In this document: piece after piece, positions 24,101 through 36,837 of the stretch
Position numbering within the stretch: position 1 is the stretch's first letter
How the letters are laid out: each line of letters opens with the position of its first letter
Assembly: GCF_000208865.1 (NCBI RefSeq)
Contig: NC_018397.1
Span: 4,183,748-4,247,747, forward strand
DNA from: Neospora caninum Liverpool
Lineage: Eukaryota; Apicomplexa; Conoidasida; Eucoccidiorida; Sarcocystidae
DNA length: 64,000 bases
Direction of reading: 5' to 3'
Position numbers and translations under genes: made by a program
Notes under the pieces: generated by a model
Seen by the model: the letters and a program-made list of their open reading frames with translations, nothing else
Databases searched by the model: none
What the model was told of the DNA's origin: nothing

Positions 24101-27052
24101 CTTCTGGAGGAAAAGTGTTTCGGCCGTCACTCGCACAGCCTTATGGTGTCTTTAGAGCTACGCGTTTGAATCGCGGAATGATTTCTACAGTCTTACTTCT
24201 GCTGCCTCAGCAAGCAGGCAATCCGATAGGAAATCATGCATTCCGTGCATCTTGTGTCCCGGACTCCGCAAAAACTGTGTGGTTCTTGGGCACTGCTGTG
24301 GAGGATCTGGATCCACGAAGTGCCGTTACCCCCGGGAGTGACGAAGCCGAACCCTGTCTTGGCGAACCGCAATTGTCACTATCTAGGAACTCCGTTGCCT
24401 GCCTCGGTACGGGGCCATGTGGGCACTGCGCGAGAGACGAGAAGCGATTCGTACCTTAGCACGCAGCTGAAAATGGACTCGCCTCGACCGCATGTCGCGC
24501 AACCGTCTCAGCAGCGGTTTGCGGGTTCTGAGGTACTCTCTAGCGGGTTTGACGGCAACCTTTTGCAATAGGGAAACCAATCGGCGGGTCGGCGTGCTTA
24601 CAGATCGCCACCACGAGCATATGGTTTCGTGAGGCTTGCCCAGTACGGTAGGAATGCTAACACTGGTAGCTGTAGAGTCCATGCTGAACCTGGAGGTCAC
24701 CTTGTGTTGGGCATCGACAACGACACTTTTTTCGTGGGGAAGCCATGGGTCCGCTGGGGAATTCGCGCAGTCAGGATACTGAATATGACTCCAGTTATGA
24801 GATAGAGGCAACCAAGTTCTTTATGACTGCTGTACACCAGTGCCCACTGGACTGAGAATTGCTTCGCTGGCCCACCCCTGGCAACTCTCTCCTGACTTAT
24901 CTGCTCATCAGTCAATGATCGCGATACGCTTACCTCCGGTTGACGTATACACGTACCAAAGCTATTTCTAAGCTTGCGCGTCCGTTTGGGAAACGATACT
25001 GCTCTTTCACGGGTTCCATCGACTCGGCTAACGGAATACGATTTTTTTTACCGGTGGGAATCAGGTTCTGAAAATAACAGTCCCGTCAACCAATGCTCTG
25101 GGTTACCCCCGAAACGTGCCCGGTTAGACGAACTTTTAGGAATCGGTGTATGAGGAAGGTGGGCGTCAGGTTTTCGGAATTGTTTTGGTTCCGCCTCCAG
25201 AGCATCAGTTGCCGTTCTACTACTCAACGGCGGCAGCCCCTGTGCCGATCACCTCCAAGCGGCCTCTCGCTTTCTCCAGTTCCACGCATCGGCAATCCAC
25301 GCAACTTAGCAGGCAGGGGAAACTCTAGGCAGTCCGCTAGGATGTATTTTGGACGCACCTCACAACCCCCTCCGTCGGGAGGTAACTCTATCTTACATCC
25401 GTTTCGTCCTGAAGGGCGTGTGACATGCGTCACCCGGCGCCGCCTTTTTAGACCTTTGCTGGGGTGTTAAGCATGGATTACTGGTTGCTTGCATTTGTAT
25501 TCGGTGACTTTCTGTGCCAGCAAAAGTCCGCGTTCCCCCTTCAAAGAGTCACTGCACGCAGCGTTGTTGAAGACAAACACGACAGCACCTTGTGACTGTA
25601 CGTTGCTTCGAGACACCCTTTTCGCCGCACTCGCGAGACTTGGGGTTCCCGGCAGCATGCGAGACAAAAGACGCTCGAATCCAGTCATGAACGGAAAAGC
25701 ATCGTGCATTCAATGCCGCGAAAATCTACACAGCCGCAAGATCTCTTCGTTTTGTCATTCTTCGGGAAAAGAAACAAGTCTAACGTCCGTTCGCGAAAAG
25801 GACGCTGTCAGGAGACAGCGCGCGGATCGCACAGCGGACTTCTACTTCGATTCTGGTGTAGACCGCGCGCACCCGCTTCGGGATTTTTATTTCTGATTGG
25901 CAAGCAAGAAACGTTTTTGTCTTGTTGACGTTCGTGTGGCAAGTCAACGGCGGGCAGTTGCTTCTTCAGGAGTCATTTTGGTGTTTGCGCGCTCAGAGAC
26001 CCCGTGGCTGTCGTGGCTGTCAGCGGATCTCTCTTGCCACGAACCCGCGGTCTCCCGTGGAATCGATTCCTGCGGGGTTCGGCCTCCACATGCACCCTTT
26101 CTCTTCGTCTTCGTTTTTCTCCCGCCGGCCTGACGACGAGCAAATAAAAGCATGGTCGTCTCTCCTTGTGGTCGGGGTTAGTATTCCCGTCTTCTCAGAA
26201 GCCCGCTCTGTCGCTGCGGCGCCTTCTGTTCCCAGGGTATTTACATCGGTGTAGCCCGTTGCTTCCAATGGAATTTGTCCGTCCCCATGGCCGAAACGTC
26301 AACGCCAAGGCAGCGCGTGTTTCATTGTTCTCCTTGCAGCCAGAAAAGAGAAGAGCGTTGTGCCCTGTTAGGCCCGAAAGGCCATCTCTCCGGCCTAGAC
26401 CCACTCGCTCTCATCCTGTGGAAACGTGGACCTTCCTGTTCTCTCTGCGATGAGGGCACGTGAATGAAGTTCTTCCGTTTTTCTATTCCCAGGGAGACGG
26501 CAGAAGGCGCCTTCCCATTGCTGCCTTCTGTCTTTGAAGAACGTCCCGTTGTTTGGTGCGGAACTCAACGCGACGGCAGCTGTGCGCCTCGTCTCTCTGC
26601 TTGAACAAAACCCAGAAAACTACCCTGCTCACTGCTCTCTCTTTGTTGCTCTGTCCTTCTTTCCCAACCCAGCGAAGGGCTTCTTCTTCACCTGGTCTCG
26701 TGTTAAACACCGCCGCCCAGGAGTGGTGCCACGCCTTCCCGAGTTTCTCTGCGTGGGAGGAAGACTAACCTTCCGTCTCGATCTGACACTGAGAAGCGAA
26801 AAAACCCCCGTGCTTTGCTCGTTTTCGCATTCGAAGCGGCGAATTGTCCTGCAGCGTCTTTTGCCTTCTCCGAGGCAGAGAGACCCGGACTGGACCGTGG
26901 ACTCCGTCCTGCTGCACGGCTGAGACGCAACCTGTTCCTTCGTCGTCGATTTCCCCCTTCCTGCGCCCTCCCTGAGACCCCTGTCAGCCACATCCTTTTC
27001 CGGGGTTTCGTCTGCGAGAAGTTTCTCGCAACAACCCTGGAGAAAAGGAAAC
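21142..27052. other. 5.9 kb divergent spacer between C2-PH and SepSecS genes, no supported gene
   Basis: Both neighbouring genes start here, so the spacer holds two promoters and 5' UTRs. The sequence just upstream of ATG 21141 on the minus strand is a long pyrimidine tract ending in CGCCAG, which looks like a splice acceptor and suggests a 5' leader intron. Scattered ORFs of 60-155 codons on both strands lack motifs and do not chain into a gene I recognise. A three-copy tandem repeat sits at 23838-23958. Confidence 0.55.
23838..23958. repeat. Three-copy minisatellite, unit about 40-47 bp
   Basis: The core CTGGTGATACGCTGCATTCC followed by a C-rich stretch, then CACGTGAATCCCAA, occurs three times. 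The second copy carries an extra TTCACTC-like insertion, and the third ends degenerately as CAAATGAATGC. No gene is nearby. Confidence 0.8.
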
Positions 27053-30000
27053 ATGGAAAAGGGAAGTTTCCTTCGCCTCGCCGGCGACTTGATTGGCAAG
27101 TCGTACGCCGACATTGCAGATGAGGCAAGTGTCTCCTGCGTTCCCGCCTCGGGCGCCCTGCCTCAAACTCGAGAGTCTCGTTCTTTTCTTCTTTTGGCGA
27201 CTGCGTGATCCCTTTCAAATCCCTCGAGGGCGATAGAAGTAACTGGCCGTGGCGGACCCCCCCAGTCCCGGAAAGTGCTCAAATTTCCATCGGTGCCTTT
27301 CTTTTCTTCTCGTGCGAGAGAACTGAAGACGACGCTTCACGGCTTTGCTTCCTGTTCCCCGTTTTCCCGCTGTTGCCTGTTCCAAAGAAAGCAGAAACCT
27401 CCTCTGTGTTTTCGCCTCTCCATCCTTTGGCGGTGGCGGTCTTTCTCCCACAACACAAACCCCTGGTCTTTCGTAGAAGACAATCTGTTCTTCCTCTTCG
27501 CGTACGGTGTTCTGGAGTAGCTGCTCAGAAGTTGCGTCTCAGCTTCTCTGTGTCACCGAGACATTTCCGCATCTCATCACCAAGGACGTGTTCAGATCAC
27601 CCACAGCGCAGTGTCTAAGGACAAACAGCGCTGTCCGTACGCCGGAACAGATGCAGGAAGCTAGACAGACGAATCACAGACTGTCTGCGGAGATGTGCAT
27701 CCACGACGAGGGAGAACGGCGCGTTACGCTTTTCCTGCTGGCCTCTGCTGTCTGTCCTTTTTTCTCGGATTTCCCATTTTCGCGATGGTGGATCCGCCTA
27801 CGAGTTGGACTACTGGTTTAGATCTTGAATGCCGTTGACCACCGCATCCGAGGTCTGCTGAGCGTCTCAGACCATCCTGTTAAGTGCTCTAAATATAGTG
27901 GTGTCCAGCGTATATTTGAAAAACCAGCCGTTGCCCCCGTTTGCTGCGTTTGCTACGCGCAGGCTCGCCACTCTCGCGCCCAGCAATTTCGAAAGTAGGA
28001 GAGAACCTGGAGGATGCCCACTGGTCAGCTTTGAGTGTCTGACTGCCACCAGAGGGGGGAAGGCAACAGATCTGGAGCTGTGCGCTGGGTTGTCTGTTGA
28101 TTTTGCGGAAGCACACACGGCTGGAGGTGAAACACACACATGTCTCGCTGTGTCGGATCTGCCTAAAGACACTCTTGGACGGTACCGAAAATAAGCACAG
28201 AACTTGCCTGGGGAAAGAGTAGCTGTTTTTCGCCCCTGTGTCCAAACGCCTGTGCGCCCATCCTCTCACTGTCGATACACACAAGTCGTATATGTACACA
28301 CACATATGTGTATACGAACCTGTATACACAGGCAGCTGCGATCTCACCTTTTGAGAACCCATGTGTCTCGGGACCTGGGATCGCGCGGCGCCGTCTAAAA
28401 ACGAGTCGCAGAGAGTCTCTGTTGTTGTCGTGCATGCTCGGCGTTCTCCCAGACTTCTTGAGCAGCGGCGCCTCCCAGAGGAGCCGTGGGGGGATTTAGC
28501 GGTCACTCTCTTTCTGGAGGAGCTTGCGAACGCTGACAGGTACGTCTATTCGCTTTTTGTGTGCCTGTGTGGACCTCGAAACCACGCTTTCCTCGGACAG
28601 GTTGGCGTTCCAACTGGGACTGCATGCATGCCCGTAGACTACACTTCATGTGGGCGAACGCGCTGGCGTCTGCACTCCTCAGAGCGTTCTCGCGTCGTTC
28701 TACTTGTCAGTGTGCCTCCGTCTCCCGACTTTCGCGCGTGCCGTGTGTCTTTGGAGTGTTTCTTCTCTCTTTCCGACTGTCCTGCTCTCTTGCGATTTCT
28801 CGGCCGGTGACTTTCAGCAACAACCACCTTGGGAATGTCGGCGTCGGCGAACGCGAAGGGCGCATCTTCAGTCGGCTCGTGGCGCAGAGACACTTCAACT
28901 TCGCCCATGGCATTGGCAGGTCCGAGCAGAGAGGAAATGCTTGAGATTTGGAGTCTCCCTCTTGAGGTTGGCCACGCCAAAACATCCTCCCTCTCTCACC
29001 TCACCTCGGCTCGCGTCACTTTTCCATGCAGTCTCTCGGGGTGTCCGGATCACCTCCACAGAAACGATGTCTGTATCTGTAACGAATTGTATGTGTCGAT
29101 CAATATGGATCTATGCCACTCTCAACCTGTCTGTATGTACTTGCATAGCTAGATGTAGACTTGTGTAGGGAAACGGTTGTCTGTGCGTATGCTGTGTGGA
29201 GTTGACCTTGGCTGCGCAAATGTGGTGGTGCATTCACCTGTGTCTCCGTTTATAAAACAGCTTTTGCATCTCTCTGCTTGAGCGGCGTTTTCGTCCCAGC
29301 GCGGGTGCGTGTCCATACCTTGACTGACATCGTCCAGTGCCTGCTGTCTCCCTTTCGCGCCTTCGCAAGGTCAGGGGATATCGCAGCTCTCCAGCCGAAG
29401 GCGGCGGGATCGTCGCTGCTCTTTGCGCTCGCGAGGCGCCTCGCGCTTGACGCCCTGCACATCTGCGGAGTCAAGGTTCGTCGGTTGCGCACTGCAAAGG
29501 AAAGGGGAAGTTTGTGACAGGCACAGAAAATAGGAGGAGGACTCTCAATCTCGGGTAGGCCGAAAACGCGGCTTTTGTACTTCGGAAATGCAGTCCGTGG
29601 TTTCTCCGTTCGCTCACTGCTCCGTGGGGAGGCGCAACTGAACGCGGCGCGTCCCAAGCCCGAACTCTAAAACGTTTCAGATCGACTGCAAGGCGGGTGT
29701 TTTCTGCGGATCGAAACGGGAGGATGGGAGATCGAAAATACCAACCCAAGCGCCCCAACACACAAACAGGAAAAGTCGCAGCAGCTGGCGTGCAAAGAAA
29801 CGTATTTCCAGAGAGACCCTCTTCGTCGTTTCCTTGCTGTCTGGTTCTTGTTTTCTAGGCGGCGCGCGCGGCTCTGCCTGTTCCTTTCGCCACAGGGCTG
29901 TCTCTCACCCTGTGCTTCTCATCACTTCGGAGCGTACGCCCTGCGTCGGCTCGGTTCATCATTTTCTCTCGAATCGACCAAAAAGCTTGTCTCAAATCCA

Positions 30001-32241
30001 TCTACTCCGCAGGTGAAAATCGTGCCCCTCGAACTGAAAGCCTTCGCAGGCGCTGCTGGTCGCTCGATACACACACAGCCGCAACTGTGCATGTGTTCAT
30101 TCGTACAAACTCTTCTATAATTATATATATATATATATATATAATTCTATATATATGTACATCGCTGTGCTGTATGTAGAGAGTTTCGCCGATTTGTGCC
30201 CATCGCGTAGTATAGGTTGATCGACCTGTTTGCAAACAGGTCACTGGTTTTTTCTCGTATGCCGCTTTCTGTCACAGGATTTCAAGCTGAGGTGGTTGAG
30301 ATGATTCGGGCGCCCGGGAGCTTTGCACTTCAGACGGATCTCGCCGCGATCGCCGGTGAGTGAAGCGGAAACGTTCGTGAAATGTCTTTTTCTGTCTGTG
30401 TTCACACACGTCCTCGTCGTCCGTAAGACGCTCTCGTGGTCTCGCCAGGTCAGATGCTGCGCAGCCTTGTTTCCCCCCGGCACCAAAAAACAATTCGACG
30501 CCATCCTGAGTCCAAAGGGATTGCACCCCATCGGTTTTGATAAAGACCGCGTTCTACTGTATTTTTGCCTCTTGATAAAATGGCTACATTAGCTCAAGCT
30601 CCATCTCCATTCAACGTTTTTGAACTTTTGTAATCCTTTGAAAACTGAACTTTAAGAAACATTAAAACCAAACATTTGATGCGAAAATCGCCTGGACTCT
30701 GAGGCAGCCGAAGCCTAACGCCGCTTTACTTGCCGCTCGCGCTTCCCAGAGGCTCAACTCTTGCACTTCTTCTCTCCCCTCCGGCGGCCCATATGGATTG
30801 CCGCCACGCATGCGTTGCGCCAAAAGAGTCAGAGGTTAACGATGTGCGCGGCATCAGGACGACTTCCTTTCCGCGCTTCCGCGTCTCGATCGCTCGTGTT
30901 TCCCAGTCTGCCTGGGGCTGTCGATGCCCCGCGTGCGTGCACTTTTCTTCGTGTTTGGTTCCCACTTGCGTTCCCAGCCGCCATCGACAGACTCAAACCG
31001 GAAAACGTACTTTGTGTGCTTAGCACCACTTCGACTTTCGCGCCTCGGGAACCGGACCAGGTTGACGCCATCGCTCGAGTAAGCCACGTGTGAGAGAGAA
31101 AAAAGGGTGTGATGAAAAGACACCCACAAGGAAAGAAGAAGCAGTATAATGGGAGGAACACCGCGCCGTGGAAGCCGCAGGGGGGGGGGACGACGCTTGC
31201 GTGTTTAAAGAGCGGCGCGTCATCAAGGCTGGCCCCGTCTGTCCGGACCAGGACGCGACTCCGAGAGGCAGAGTCTGTCGAGCCAAAACGTTTCGTCTGA
31301 CGGAATCGGGCGATCCACGACAGGAGACGAGAAGAGGGCGTGTAACGATTTGCAGTACACACGTCACTGTATCCAAAGTTGTAATGTGAATTGAGCTGAC
31401 GAGTTTATCTCTTCTTTCACGAGAGAGAACCCAACTACACCTAAATTTCTGTCCATCTCAGAGCCTGACAGCCCCTCTACTTGCCACAACCTCCGCAAGA
31501 GATTCAGAGAGACAGAGCTCTGCATATATCCGTCGCCTTCTGTGAATTTGTTTCGGGATACCTACGCATGCATATATATATATATATATATATGCATATA
31601 TTTATACGTATATCTTTTGTATGGCTCTGCTCATAGTGTGTGTTGCTCTGTGTTTATTCTAAAACGAAATGCACAAATGGGACGTCTCTCGGATTTCTGG
31701 GCGCGAGGGAAGGACGACCGTCTCTGTTGATTCGCGAAGGGTACGCCTCGCTCGGGTCCTCACCGAGGGAGAGCGGGAGAGCCTCTCTCCCTGTGTCCTT
31801 TCTGTTTTTCTTCCTTTCGCGTCCCCTCCTTCTCGGATCTTGACGGTCTTCCCGCGCACTGAGTCTGCTGAGGTTTTCTGCTCTTCAGCTCTGCCAGGAA
31901 AAAGGCGTCGCACATGTGATCAACAATGCATACGGCCTGCAGTGCACCAAGTGTTGTCACCTTGTCGACCAGGTGGGCTCCCGCAAAAAAAAGAAACCTC
32001 CCTCACTCCGACTTCACATTTCCCATCCGAGGGCACTTCAAAGACCCCCACCTGTTAGAAAGACTCGGCGGAGCTGCAGCAGGAATCAACTACATGTCTT
32101 TCCACAAAAACAAACATGCACCTATGTATGTATATACTTGAATGGCGAGCTATACGTGCATATATATATATGGTAGTACATATGTACATGTGTGTCGCTT
32201 TGTGCCTGTATATGTAGGTATCCTCACTCGTATATATATAT

Positions 32242-32272
<31 letters not shown>

Positions 32273-34741
32273 TCATATGTGCTTGCAACTGAGTGTATAT
32301 TCTTTCATTTCCGTCGACAGGGCGCGGGAGAGAGAGTTTTGTTGAAATTTGACGCATGTGTGTGGTTCTCTAGGCAATTCGAACAGGCCGCGTAGATGCC
32401 TTTGTTCAATCAACAGACAAAAACTTCCTTACCCCTGTAGGAGGGGCGATCATCGCCAGCGGAGACCCCTCGTAAGTCTCCCCCATCGCTCGGCGAGAGG
32501 ACAGGCTTATGTCTGCTTCAGTTTCCTCGTGCTGCCCTCCGGTCGTCCTCTCGCTGCTTCTTATTTTTCTCTCAATTTGCTTTAATGTTCCTCTCGTTTT
32601 CCTCTTCTTACTTCACTTTCCTTTTCCTGTCCCCTTACGTTTAGCTCGATTCCTTCTCGATTCCGCCCAGACGTTTTGTCACGTGATCGCGCTTTGGTGT
32701 CTCTCCTCTGCGGCTCAGAAGCATCCAAAAAATCGCGGCAACCTATCCGGGGCGAGCAGGAAGCGGTCCCATCCTCGACTTGTTCATCACGCTACTTCAA
32801 ATGGGTAACTCACCTCCTGTCTCTTTTCTTATGTGAGAGGGATGCGATTCTCTCTCGGTTGGTGTGCACGGAGTCATCACAGGAGCGGCTGACGTCTCGT
32901 GCTTTTCTGTGCTCAGTTGGTCCTCGTTTTCTTCTCTCTCTCTCAAACTGTTTTCGCGTCCTCATCGGTAGTCTCGGATTCCCTTCTTCTTACACACCGT
33001 TCTCCTCTCGTCTGGTTCCTCCGCCTTTGCTTCTTCTTCGCCAAACGTCCGCCTGAGAGGTCGTCGCCTGCGTGTTTGCCCCTTTACTGAAAATGCTCTT
33101 CTCACCCTTTTGCTTCCCCTTACAAGGGTTCCCACTTATCCACCTTTATACACACAGAAGCATGTATACACGCAAGCACACATACCCAAATATACATTTA
33201 TATATTTATGTATTCCTGTGTGGGGTAACTGTGTAGTGCTTTTGTGCATGTCTCGTGTTCGTTTGTTGTCTTTAGCGACTTGCAGTTGTTTCTGTTTTCC
33301 AGCGTCTCTGGCCTGGCCTTCCTGTGTCTCGCTGCCGTCTCTCTCTCTCGCTGTTTCCGCTCTCTTACGAGGCCCTGGGCACTGAGGCCGTCTCCGTTTT
33401 TCGTTCTCGTCACGGGCGAGAGACCTTCGTCTCGGCGCACCGAACAGTTTTTGCCACGTATTGTCAAAAATGGGTCACTCACTGCGTCTCTGTGAAGTCT
33501 CAAGTCCACCGTCTGTTTCGTTCCTCTAGGCCAAGCTGGTCTCAGGCAGCTGTTGGAAGAACGCCGAGAGCTCTACCGCTGGTTCAGGAGTGAACTGGAG
33601 AAAGTCTGTGACCAGATAGGTGAGGCACAAGAAAGGAGAGGAACGCGGGGCCGTGAAAGGTGGATGCTTGTGGCGCTGCGTCGTTTCTGGACAAATACGA
33701 AGAGCTAAGTTTGACTGTCGACGCTCCGCTCGGATTCGTGCGGGTTTCCGGAGTTCTGTTGCCACTGTTTTGGTTCCCTCTCTGTTTGCCTCCCTCCTGT
33801 CAGGAAGCCGCATCTTGCTGACGCCGAATAATCGGATTTCCATTGCTCTCGATCTCTCTTTCCTGGCTGAGGCGACGCGAAATGAGATATCACGAGGGCG
33901 AGAGACACGAGACGAATCACCCGGGAAGCGCACGGAGGCCACGGACGAGGAAGCGAGAGAGGAGGAAGACCGTCTGTTAACGTTCTTCGGCTCCGCACTC
34001 TTCAAACGGAGGTGCTCTGGCCTTCGCGTGGTCCCATGTTACTCCCCAGAGTCGTCTTCTTCCTCTCCTGCATCTGCCCCAAAGTCACGGACTCTCCCAG
34101 CAACTCCGTCGAGTGCGTCTCCACCTGCGGATTGTTCTTCTTCTACTTCTTCTTCTACTTCTTCTGCGCCCTCTTCCTCTTCACTGGGAGGCGAGGGACG
34201 AGCCTGTGCGAGCGCGTCAGAATCAATTGAAAGGAATGCGGGGAAGGCGGATCGGCAAACCTCAGAAGAAGGGTTACTGGCATGTCCTTTTAAACTTGAA
34301 GACCAGCAGGCTCGCAAGGCTTGGCGCGGCAATCAGAAGACGATCTGCGGTCACACGTTTTCCAACTACGGCAGCCACTGCGAGAATTTCCCTGTCCCGT
34401 ATTGCACGGTGGCTGTTGCGATCGGTAAGTTTTGTCCTCTCTGCAGAAACCAGAAATCGAACTTTTCAAAGGAAACGAAAGCGCCAAGGCAAACGGCTCT
34501 TGCGCCAATTGACGCGACAGCGTCTTGAGCGTAGGCTTGAATCGCGTTATTTAAATATGGCGGCGTTCTCGCTTTTCTGGCCGGTTTTACCCTGTCGTTT
34601 GACTCTCGAAAACGAAGCCTGTGAGCGACACAACACGCATCTGGAGAGGCTTATATCCGTACTCACGTGGGCCGCTAGAGCCATAAATATTTCTACAGGC
34701 GTCTGTGCATAAACCTGATTGTATTTATACATTCATATATG

Positions 34742-34772
<31 letters not shown>

Positions 34773-35099
34773 TCATACCGCAGTCGGGTGCTACGTGACG
34801 CTTGATTTGCACACGCCTGTCCCTGCATTTATCTCTCGTTTGAACAGCTTGGCATGCATTTGAGTCACGTTGTTCCCGTCGTATGAAAGGGATCTGTGCG
34901 CGTGACTGCGGCGTGCCAAGCGTGCGATTCGGTGCTATCGGGTGGCGGATTGGGAATCTGCTGCCTCAGTTTTTCCTTTTTTTTCTCCGTTTCCTTCTCT
35001 GCTACAGGAGCAAAGAAGCAAGAGCTCGAAGACTTCCTGCCTCGCTTCCTGCGGGTTGTCGAAGAAATAAAGAAGAAGGCGAGAGCTGGGACAAAGTAA
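27053..35099 (+). CDS. SEPSECS: SepSecS, O-phosphoseryl-tRNA(Sec) selenium transferase
   Basis: Fourteen exons join in phase (600 aa): 27053-27124, 27963-27994, 28453-28539, 28818-28919, 29370-29475, 29859-30012, 30278-30355, 30978-31078, 31889-31972, 32374-32471, 32719-32804, 33530-33619, 33804-34424 and 35008-35099. The PLP-dependent enzyme converts phosphoseryl-tRNA(Sec) to selenocysteinyl-tRNA(Sec) using selenophosphate. Family blocks run in order: [100 protein letters not shown] with the Schiff-base Lys at about residue 288, [19 protein letters not shown], and KTICGHTF near the end. Start MEKGSF aligns with human MNRESF. Intron 1 has a GC donor (GAG then GCAAGT), required to join DE to ARHSRAQQF. 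Exon 13 carries a Ser/Pro-rich insert, about residues 444-540, between LRVVPC and KTICGHTF; human lacks it. Its presence implies selenoprotein synthesis. Confidence 0.95.
30120..30160. repeat. (TA)n microsatellite in SepSecS intron 6
   Basis: An AATTATATATA run and its inverted continuation lie between exons 6 and 7. Confidence 0.85.
30530..30695. other. AT-rich patch inside SepSecS intron 7
   Basis: About 165 bases are clearly richer in A and T than the flanks and lack the CT-rich texture of the other introns. They are not a simple repeat. I could not match them to a gene. An organellar DNA insertion is a possible explanation but is not shown. Confidence 0.4.
31570..31613. repeat. (TA)n microsatellite in SepSecS intron 8
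   Basis: A TA run flanked by TGCATATA units lies between exons 8 and 9. Confidence 0.85.
32158..32276. repeat. (TA)n microsatellite cluster in SepSecS intron 9
   Basis: Two TA runs, the second interrupted by one AAT, lie between exons 9 and 10 together with TATG-type units. Confidence 0.85.
34736..34771. repeat. (TA)n/TATG microsatellite in SepSecS intron 13
   Basis: A TA run is flanked by ATGTATG units in the last intron. Confidence 0.85.
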
Positions 35100-35126
35100 T
35101 CCAGACTGGAGGCGCAGGGATGGAAT

Positions 35127-35163
<37 letters not shown>

Positions 35164-36837
35164 ATGCTGGAACGTGAGCAGGACTGTTATCCTGCGTATA
35201 TGAATCGGATGGGGACGTATTGTTTCGTCTTGGCAGTTTCACTTCTCCCACCGGGCTCTCTTCGTGCCGCCGTGTCGACGCGAAACCTGAGAGGCAGCGT
35301 CGCCCAAGCAAAGCGATTCGTGGGAACAGCACGTTGAGCTCTTAATCGAGTCTTTTGCGACACAAAACGCCTTTTGGCGTGAAACGGTTTAAGGCCGTAG
35401 CGTTGGCTGACGTGTTTAGGAATCTTCAGAAAAATTCACGCACTGCTTCACCGTTTTTCCGGCATGGCGAGAGGTCTAAGAACACGTTTCCAGAGTTCGC
35501 ACGATCTGGGTTTCTTCCTGTTAACCTCTTTCAGCCGAGTGGCACGAAGGAATCTGTTTAACTGGACGCGGATGCTTTTTCGAGCGCTACATCAATGGAT
35601 CCTAAGAGACTCTATCGAGTGTATCGCCACGTGCAGAGCTTCACTTCAAGTGCTGTGATCGAGACTAATCTGCACTGATGCTCACTTAGACAGATACCGG
35701 CCTCCGATTCCACACTTCGAGAAGCTTTTTCTTGAGTCGAGCCTGCTTTGCCGCTTCATCTGCCGGGGACAAGCTGACAGTTGCGTGCTGCTTACCAGCC
35801 AACGGCTGGGTGGCGCGTGACAAGAGTCCTCGATCTTCCGGTGTAAGCCGACCAACTTCGACAGTCGGGCAAGCGGCGAGCTTTCGCCTTTGCAGCTGAA
35901 TTCCAGAAACAGGCGCCTAGATCTCGGCACCACAGATCCCCTCCCCTGCCGTTCCGCTTCTCTTTCCTCAAAAGAACAGCTGAGCGAAACCACACGCCGG
36001 CTCTTTACACCTTGAGGTCGCCTCGCAGAAGAACAATGAAAACCATTCCCCGGTGTCGTGCGTTAATCGCCACGCATGTGCCCACAAAGAGGCCTGAGCA
36101 AGGCAGGTGCGCAAATCACCCAAAGATGGTGATGTGTGCTTTGCAGCTCTCCCTAATGGAGAAGCTTCTCATGTGGCCTCTCACCGTTTCTCTCATCCTG
36201 GATTCCTAAGCACGCTGCGAAACCCTTCTTAGAGCCCGGAAGGCTTTGCGTGCCGTGAGAATTTGGGCCAGATAAAACAGTGGATAAGCTGAGGTGTGAG
36301 AGTCTCGAAACGATGAAACACTTTTCTCTTCGCTGAAACGGGGCGGCTGCGTGTGGGCGCGTTATGGCCGCCGAGTGGAGAGAAACCCTGAGCAGCTGAA
36401 ACCCGACAGCACGGCGAACTGGAGACGGAGTGTGCTGTCTTGGAGACTCCACCGTTGTCTGCATGCGCTTGTCAGTGTGTCGGTGTCCCTGTCGGGCGCA
36501 CGCGCGTGTGCCTTGCGAGAGACGCAGCACAGCAAAGGCTCCGCAGAAAAGAGGCGAACCTCAAAAGTCGCGACAAAGCTCAAGGGCACGCGTCGTTGAC
36601 CGGTCCTCATGAGGACAGAAGACGGATGAATCAAAAAAGTTGCGACGCGGGAACGGAATCCCGCATGGACACATGCTGCATTCGGTCTTTCCAAAACGCG
36701 TGTCACCCTCACACAAAGGTTCCCTCGACGCCTTTGCCCCCACACCCTGCGACTTGGCCCTCTCGCAGACACAGATCCCACGGCACTTTTCGGTCTTTGC
36801 TCATCCCGGCGTGAGAGACGCCCGTCGCTCTCGCGCC
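35100..36837. other. Convergent intergenic region between SepSecS and the PH kinase
   Basis: This 1.7 kb lies between two stop codons, so it should contain both 3' UTRs. Apart from the TA repeat at its start I see no gene or RNA. Confidence 0.6.
35129..35161. repeat. (TA)n microsatellite 30 bp after the SepSecS stop
   Basis: A pure TA run lies in the presumed 3' UTR. Confidence 0.85.

Noticed and set aside
24236..25896. ORFs of 110-142 codons in the 24-26 kb spacer considered as a gene or mobile-element remnant
   Set aside because: No reverse transcriptase, integrase, terminal repeats or conserved motifs were seen on either strand, and the frames do not connect through good splice sites.
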